DNA from: Deltaproteobacteria bacterium
GTDB taxonomy: Bacteria; Desulfobacterota; Desulfobaccia; Desulfobaccales; 0-14-0-80-60-11
Assembly (NCBI GenBank): GCA_023381945.1
Contig: JAMCQY010000375.1
Location: forward strand, 1 to 7,231
DNA length: 7,231 bases
Direction of reading: 5' to 3'
This document shows, one piece after another, positions 5,291 to 7,231 of the stretch. Below the pieces are notes generated by a model. It was not told the origin of the DNA and searched no databases. It saw only the letters and a program-made list of their open reading frames with translations. The translations under genes and the position numbers were made by a program. How positions within the stretch are numbered: the stretch's first letter is position 1; each line of letters opens with the position of its first letter.

Positions 5291-5426
5291 GCACTTCGCA
5301 CTTACATTTTTGTAAGTGCGAACTGAAGTGCGAACTGGGGAAAGCGGTTCGCACTTGATAAGTTAATGAAATTGCAGAACATAAGATAGTTTTTAGAAAA
5401 ATGGCCAAAAATGGAAGTGCGAACTG
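5291..5426. repeat. Cluster of five AAGTGCGAAC repeats, candidate phage left-end transposase sites
   Basis: Copies of AAGTGCGAAC lie at 5314-5323, 5326-5335 and 5415-5424 on the plus strand, 5347-5356 on the minus strand, and a 9-of-10 copy at 5294-5303 on the minus strand. The unit fits the core AARYRCGAA of the phage Mu transposase-binding consensus. Reading from 5311, TGTA followed 10 bases later by GAAGTGCGAA resembles the Mu left terminus, which starts TGTA and carries GAAGTACGAA at about base 16. The cluster lies on the repressor side of the rightward element, where a Mu-like left end belongs. Alternatives are enhancer sites for the sigma-54 promoter at 5436, or iterons. Confidence 0.5.
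5295..5322. repeat. Perfect 12-bp inverted repeat with 4-base spacer; candidate element termini
   Basis: TTCGCACTTACA (5295-5306) and TGTAAGTGCGAA (5311-5322) are exact reverse complements separated by TTTT. Each arm contains the AAGTGCGAA repeat core, and the arms end in ...CA and begin TG..., the usual terminal dinucleotides of Mu-type elements. It is either two abutting element ends or a dyad-type protein-binding site. Confidence 0.6.
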
Positions 5427-5435
5427 AAAAAATCG

Positions 5436-5452
5436 TTGGCATCAGATTTGCA
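5436..5452 (+). promoter_or_regulatory. Sigma-54 (RpoN) promoter-like sequence
   Basis: TTGGCATCAGATTTGCA matches the sigma-54 consensus YTGGCACG-N4-TTGCW with the invariant GG (5438-5439) and GC (5450-5451) exactly 10 bases apart. Transcription would start near 5463 and run rightward, antisense to repressor B. No normal gene lies downstream on that strand. A host promoter split from its gene by insertion, or a phage promoter for an antisense RNA, would both explain it. Confidence 0.5.
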
Positions 5453-5462
5453 AGGGGTGTCG

Positions 5463-5576
5463 AGGGGTACAAATGATACAAACATATTTATCTACTAAAT
5501 GGAATCAGCCAAAATCAGGCAATCCGGCGCAAAAAGGCCTCGGCAAGGTCGCGGCCGGGGAGGCGGCCGGTTTTTT
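5463..5576 (+). ncRNA. Predicted short antisense RNA against the 3' end of repressor B
   Basis: The interval between the predicted sigma-54 start (about 5463) and the plus-strand terminator at 5552-5576 would give an RNA of about 114 nt. Its last 62 bases are perfectly complementary to the end of the repressor B coding sequence. It begins with GAGGGG, five bases before an ATG (5473), but that frame runs past the terminator to a stop at 5592, so coding is doubtful. This is an inference from two motifs, not a recognised RNA family. Confidence 0.25.
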
Positions 5577-6024
5577 GAAACTCGTCATATAACAAGGAAG
5601 TCAAGAAAGACTTTTTAATGGACTTGAGCGGTTTTTGCCGCTGGCGTAAAACTTCGTCAACCAGGTCCATGATCCGGGCCAGGGCGTCAACGTCGATGGC
5701 GCCGAAGACGTAAGGTTCATGGATCAGGCCGGGGGCCTCGGGCGACTCGATGGTGACCGCTTCCTCCGGCACCGGGAGTTTCGGCTCGGGGGCGGCCTGG
5801 TCGCCACGCAAGAGCCAATCAACCGTTACGTTCCCAAACTCTGCAATTTTTTTAAGGGCGTCCGCCGGTGGAATAGTGCCGGATTCATAACGTGAAACGG
5901 TAGATTTTGCAACACCCCCTAATATCTTACCAAATTCCTCTTGAGATAATTTACCCCGAACTTTTCTAATACGGTCACCTACCCCAAAAAAAGTCCCGAG
6001 ATTTTGCAACTTTTTTCTTGACAT
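5515..6024 (-). CDS. Repressor B: XRE/Cro-CI-type HTH phage repressor (169 aa)
   Basis: Homologue of repressor A along its whole length. Residues about 16-75 are the XRE HTH domain (DRIRKVRGKLSQEEFGKILG, then KSTVSRYESG in the recognition helix, ending VDWLLRGD). Residues 76-100 are a Pro/Glu-rich linker. Residues about 101-165 match the C-terminal domain of repressor A (YVFGAIDVDALARI ... SLLYDEFQKTGRLPGRD). No S24 peptidase residues are seen. I chose ATG 6024 because MSRKK matches repressor A; the frame extends upstream to 6084 but would cross the operator and early promoter. The ribosome-binding site is weak (AGGG two bases before ATG). GC is about 42% over the HTH half and 61% over the rest. 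It diverges from the rightward early operon across 77 bases. Confidence 0.85.
   Translation of the reverse strand: MSRKKLQNLGTFFGVGDRIRKVRGKLSQEEFGKILGGVAKSTVSRYESGTIPPADALKKIAEFGNVTVDWLLRGDQAAPEPKLPVPEEAVTIESPEAPGLIHEPYVFGAIDVDALARIMDLVDEVLRQRQKPLKSIKKSFLTSLLYDEFQKTGRLPGRDLAEAFLRRIA
5552..5576 (+). terminator. Plus-strand terminator-like hairpin inside repressor B (antisense)
   Basis: CGGCCG (5552-5557), loop GGGAGG, CGGCCG (5564-5569), then G and six T (5571-5576). It is a good intrinsic terminator for the strand opposite to repressor B and would end any transcript entering from the sigma-54 promoter. It could be chance, since it lies in GC-rich codons; repressor A has no T-tract in the matching place. 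Confidence 0.45.
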
Positions 6025-6034
6025 CGCCCTATGG

Positions 6035-6063
6035 TTGCGTAAATATAGAACCGTAAATAGAGT
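6035..6063 (+). promoter_or_regulatory. Early promoter and operator candidates of switch B
   Basis: CGTAAATA is directly repeated at 6038-6045 and 6052-6059, with centres 14 bases apart. It overlaps a possible promoter TTGCGT (6035-6040)-N17-TAGAGT (6058-6063) that would drive the rightward early operon. A palindrome GTTAAC (6062-6067) follows. A protein bound to the repeats would block this promoter, as a phage repressor should. The -35 match is weak (three of six bases). Confidence 0.45.
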
Positions 6064-6101
6064 TAACACTGGACAACGCATCATAAACGGGAAGAGCCCC
6101 G

Positions 6102-6551
6102 ATGGTCAATGACAATCTGCCAAGGAAAACCGGAGGGCAGTTAAGCCTATATGGCGAGAGGTCTTCCCTGGTGGCGGACCCGCTGCCGGCGATGAAAATT
6201 GCCATCAAAGAGGCGATTAGGCGCGCGAAGTTGTCCAGGGAGCAGATCGTGGACGCCATGAACCACCTGGCAGTGGTGGCGGGGATCCAGCGGCGGATCA
6301 GCAAGGACGTGCTGGACAAATGGACGGCGCCGACGGCGGAAGAAAGGATCATCCACCTGGAGCTGCTGCAGCTCTTCTGCCTGGCCACCGGGGATTACCT
6401 GCCGCTGGAGGTGTACGTCAAGGCCTTTCCGGGGGTGCGGCTGGTGAGCGAGGAGCGCTACCGGGTGCTGGAGTGGGCCGAGGCGGAGATCACGGCGCGG
6501 CAGGCCAAGAAGACGGCGCAAAAGCGGGCCCGGGAGGTGGGAATTGAATAA
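6102..6551 (+). CDS. Conserved early protein, paralogue of the gene at 1911-2354 (149 aa)
   Basis: First gene of the rightward early operon, 149 aa. Residues about 28-75 carry the conserved core MKIAIKEAI ... LSREQIVDAMNHLAVVAG ... ISKDVLDKWTAP, followed by a hydrophobic helical segment (LELLQLFCLATGDYLPLEVYVKAF) and a basic tail (QAKKTAQKRAREVG). The same order of motifs occurs in the 147-aa early protein of the left-hand operon, so this is a shared element-specific family whose function I do not know. SREQIVDAMN may be part of a helix-turn-helix. ATG 6102 is preceded by GGGAAGAG at a suitable distance. Its stop overlaps the next gene by 8 bases. Confidence 0.82.
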   Translation: MVNDNLPRKTGGQLSLYGERSSLVADPLPAMKIAIKEAIRRAKLSREQIVDAMNHLAVVAGIQRRISKDVLDKWTAPTAEERIIHLELLQLFCLATGDYLPLEVYVKAFPGVRLVSEERYRVLEWAEAEITARQAKKTAQKRAREVGIE

Positions 6552-6837
6552 GGTGAGAAAAGGTTACAGGGTGGTAGACCGGCGCTTTCTGGAGGTGAAA
6601 GAGGAACTACTGGAACTGTTGCAGGACCCGGCGGTCCTGACGCCAGTGCGGCGCTTCTGTCAGATCCTGTGGCAGGGCCTGAAAGGCGATCTAGAAGCGG
6701 CGGCAACGTGCAGCGTGATTTTGAAGGTGATTGCCAAAGGGGATTTTCCAGAAAAGCTCCTGGAGGCCAGATCAGCGGCTTATGAAAAAAGGCGGCGGGA
6801 TAGGGAAGTGCGGCGGCGCTTATTGAAGGCGGTCTAA
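6544..6837 (+). CDS. Small basic helical protein of unknown function (97 aa)
   Basis: A 97-aa, strongly basic and helical protein with a C-terminal run of Arg/Lys (EKRRRDREVRRRLLKAV) and two leucine-rich helices (LEVKEELLELLQDPAVL, FCQILWQGLKGDLEAAA). No family recognised. The best start is TTG at 6544, with GGAGGTGG (6533-6540) just upstream; it overlaps the stop of the preceding gene by 8 bases, suggesting coupled translation. A GTG at 6553 is the alternative. No counterpart is seen at this position in the left-hand early operon. The basic tail suggests nucleic-acid binding, which is only inference. Confidence 0.72.
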   Translation: MNKVRKGYRVVDRRFLEVKEELLELLQDPAVLTPVRRFCQILWQGLKGDLEAAATCSVILKVIAKGDFPEKLLEARSAAYEKRRRDREVRRRLLKAV

Positions 6838-6839
6838 TA

Positions 6840-7049
6840 ATGCAGATCAAAGAAATCCGAAAATGGCTGATCGACAAGGACCTGACGCAGCAGGATATCG
6901 CCGCCAAGGCCCGGGTGTCGGGAGCGTATGTGACCATGATCTTTAAAGGCGAGCGCGGGCAGCAAAAAGGGCCCAAGTTCAAGCGGTTAATCCGGGTTTT
7001 TAAAAAGCTGGGATGCCCGCAGGAGTTTTTGGAAGCGGCGAATCATTGA
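6840..7049 (+). CDS. Small helix-turn-helix protein, early operon B (69 aa)
   Basis: A 69-aa Cro/CI-like HTH protein. Residues about 5-38 contain IRKWLIDKDLTQQDIAAKAR and VSGAYVTMIFKGERG, a typical HTH with the recognition helix at about 27-36. The remainder (KFKRLIRVFKKLGCPQEFLEAA) is a further helix. It is the counterpart of the 73-aa protein at 1631-1852. Start ATG 6840 is two bases after the preceding stop (TAATAATG), so translation probably continues from upstream ribosomes. The expected role is an early Cro/Ner-like switch regulator acting on the repressor promoter; this rests on size, fold and position only. Confidence 0.8.
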   Translation: MQIKEIRKWLIDKDLTQQDIAAKARVSGAYVTMIFKGERGQQKGPKFKRLIRVFKKLGCPQEFLEAANH

Positions 7050-7059
7050 GGAGAGGGAG

Positions 7060-7231
7060 ATGACGGATTATCTGACTGAAAAGGAACAACTATACCTGGC
7101 AGTGAAGATCGTCAAGGTGCTGAACGGCGTGTCCATCCTCGAGGCTCAACACATCTTGAAAGATGCGGCGAGCCTGGTGATGGACAGTCAATTAGTGGAT
7201 ATCAAAAGCCGCCGCACTTCCCTATCCCGCC
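7060..7231 (+). CDS. Partial CDS, N-terminal 57 residues of an early protein
   Basis: ATG at 7060 has a strong GGAGAGGGAG ribosome-binding region directly upstream, 10 bases after the stop of the HTH gene. It stays open to the end of the window (57 codons). The visible part starts MTDYLTEKEQLYLAVKIVKV and continues as a helical, mixed-charge sequence with a segment of the form LNGVSILEAQHILKDA. This is weakly reminiscent of a small helical regulatory protein, but no family can be assigned. It belongs to the rightward early operon by spacing and strand. Confidence 0.65.
   Translation, partial: MTDYLTEKEQLYLAVKIVKVLNGVSILEAQHILKDAASLVMDSQLVDIKSRRTSLSR

Noticed and set aside
5295..5322. Inverted repeat as an intrinsic terminator for repressor B
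   Set aside because: It is about 190 bases beyond the repressor stop, the stem is not GC-rich and no T-run follows; the repeated core points to protein binding.
5291..5426. Repeat cluster as a CRISPR array
   Set aside because: Units are only about 10 bp, occur in both orientations and have irregular spacing, with no cas genes.
5473..5592. 39-codon plus-strand frame (starts MIQTYLSTKW) with a good GAGGGG ribosome-binding site
   Set aside because: Two thirds of it is antisense to repressor B and the predicted terminator falls before its stop codon. Kept only as part of the antisense RNA observation.
6025..6084. Upstream extension of repressor B by 20 residues
   Set aside because: It would run through the CGTAAATA operator repeats and the early promoter, and the MSRKK start at 6024 matches repressor A.
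6458..6982. Minus-strand open frame across two early genes of the right-hand operon
   Set aside because: It covers three consecutive, tightly spaced plus-strand genes with good starts; composition (Pro, Ser, Leu) is that of a shadow frame.

Overview
The window looks like accessory DNA, most likely prophage, in a fairly GC-rich Gram-negative bacterium. Codon style, the small lipoprotein and a near-consensus sigma-54 promoter fit a Desulfobacterota/deltaproteobacterial host, but no host marker proves it. There are no rRNA, tRNA, CRISPR, integrase or transposase genes in view.

The striking feature is a mirror-image layout of two related lysogeny/early switches. On the left (about 1-2970), an early operon runs leftward on the minus strand. 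It encodes a 147-aa early protein, a 73-aa HTH protein, a winged-helix protein, a C2H2 zinc-finger protein, a 282-aa DUF3102-like coiled-coil protein and a partial gene. It diverges from a plus-strand repressor (repressor A, 2472-2966). On the right (5515-7231), a homologous repressor (repressor B, minus strand) diverges from a rightward early operon: a 149-aa homologue of the 147-aa protein, a 97-aa unknown, a 69-aa HTH protein and a partial gene. The repressors therefore face each other and the two early operons point away, as expected for two related temperate phages (or phage remnants) lying head to head.

Between the repressors lie: an exported helical protein and a D12-class DNA adenine methyltransferase, both immediately downstream of repressor A and probably co-transcribed with it in the lysogen; an AT-rich non-coding stretch with terminators; a small lipoprotein gene on the minus strand; and, at 5291-5426, a cluster of five copies of a roughly 10-bp repeat (AAGTGCGAAC). 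The repeat fits the core of the phage Mu transposase-binding consensus (AARYRCGAA). Two copies form a perfect 12-bp inverted repeat around 4 bp. I read this as a candidate transposable-phage end, possibly two abutting ends. The main alternative is a set of enhancer sites for the sigma-54 promoter at 5436-5452.

That promoter points into the 3' end of repressor B on the antisense strand. A good intrinsic terminator for the same strand lies at 5552-5576, so a short antisense RNA of about 114 nt is predicted. Together with a probably leaderless repressor A, related operator half-sites in both switches and a sequesterable ribosome-binding site before the methyltransferase, the window shows several unusual layers of lysogeny control. 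All functional statements are inference from sequence alone.
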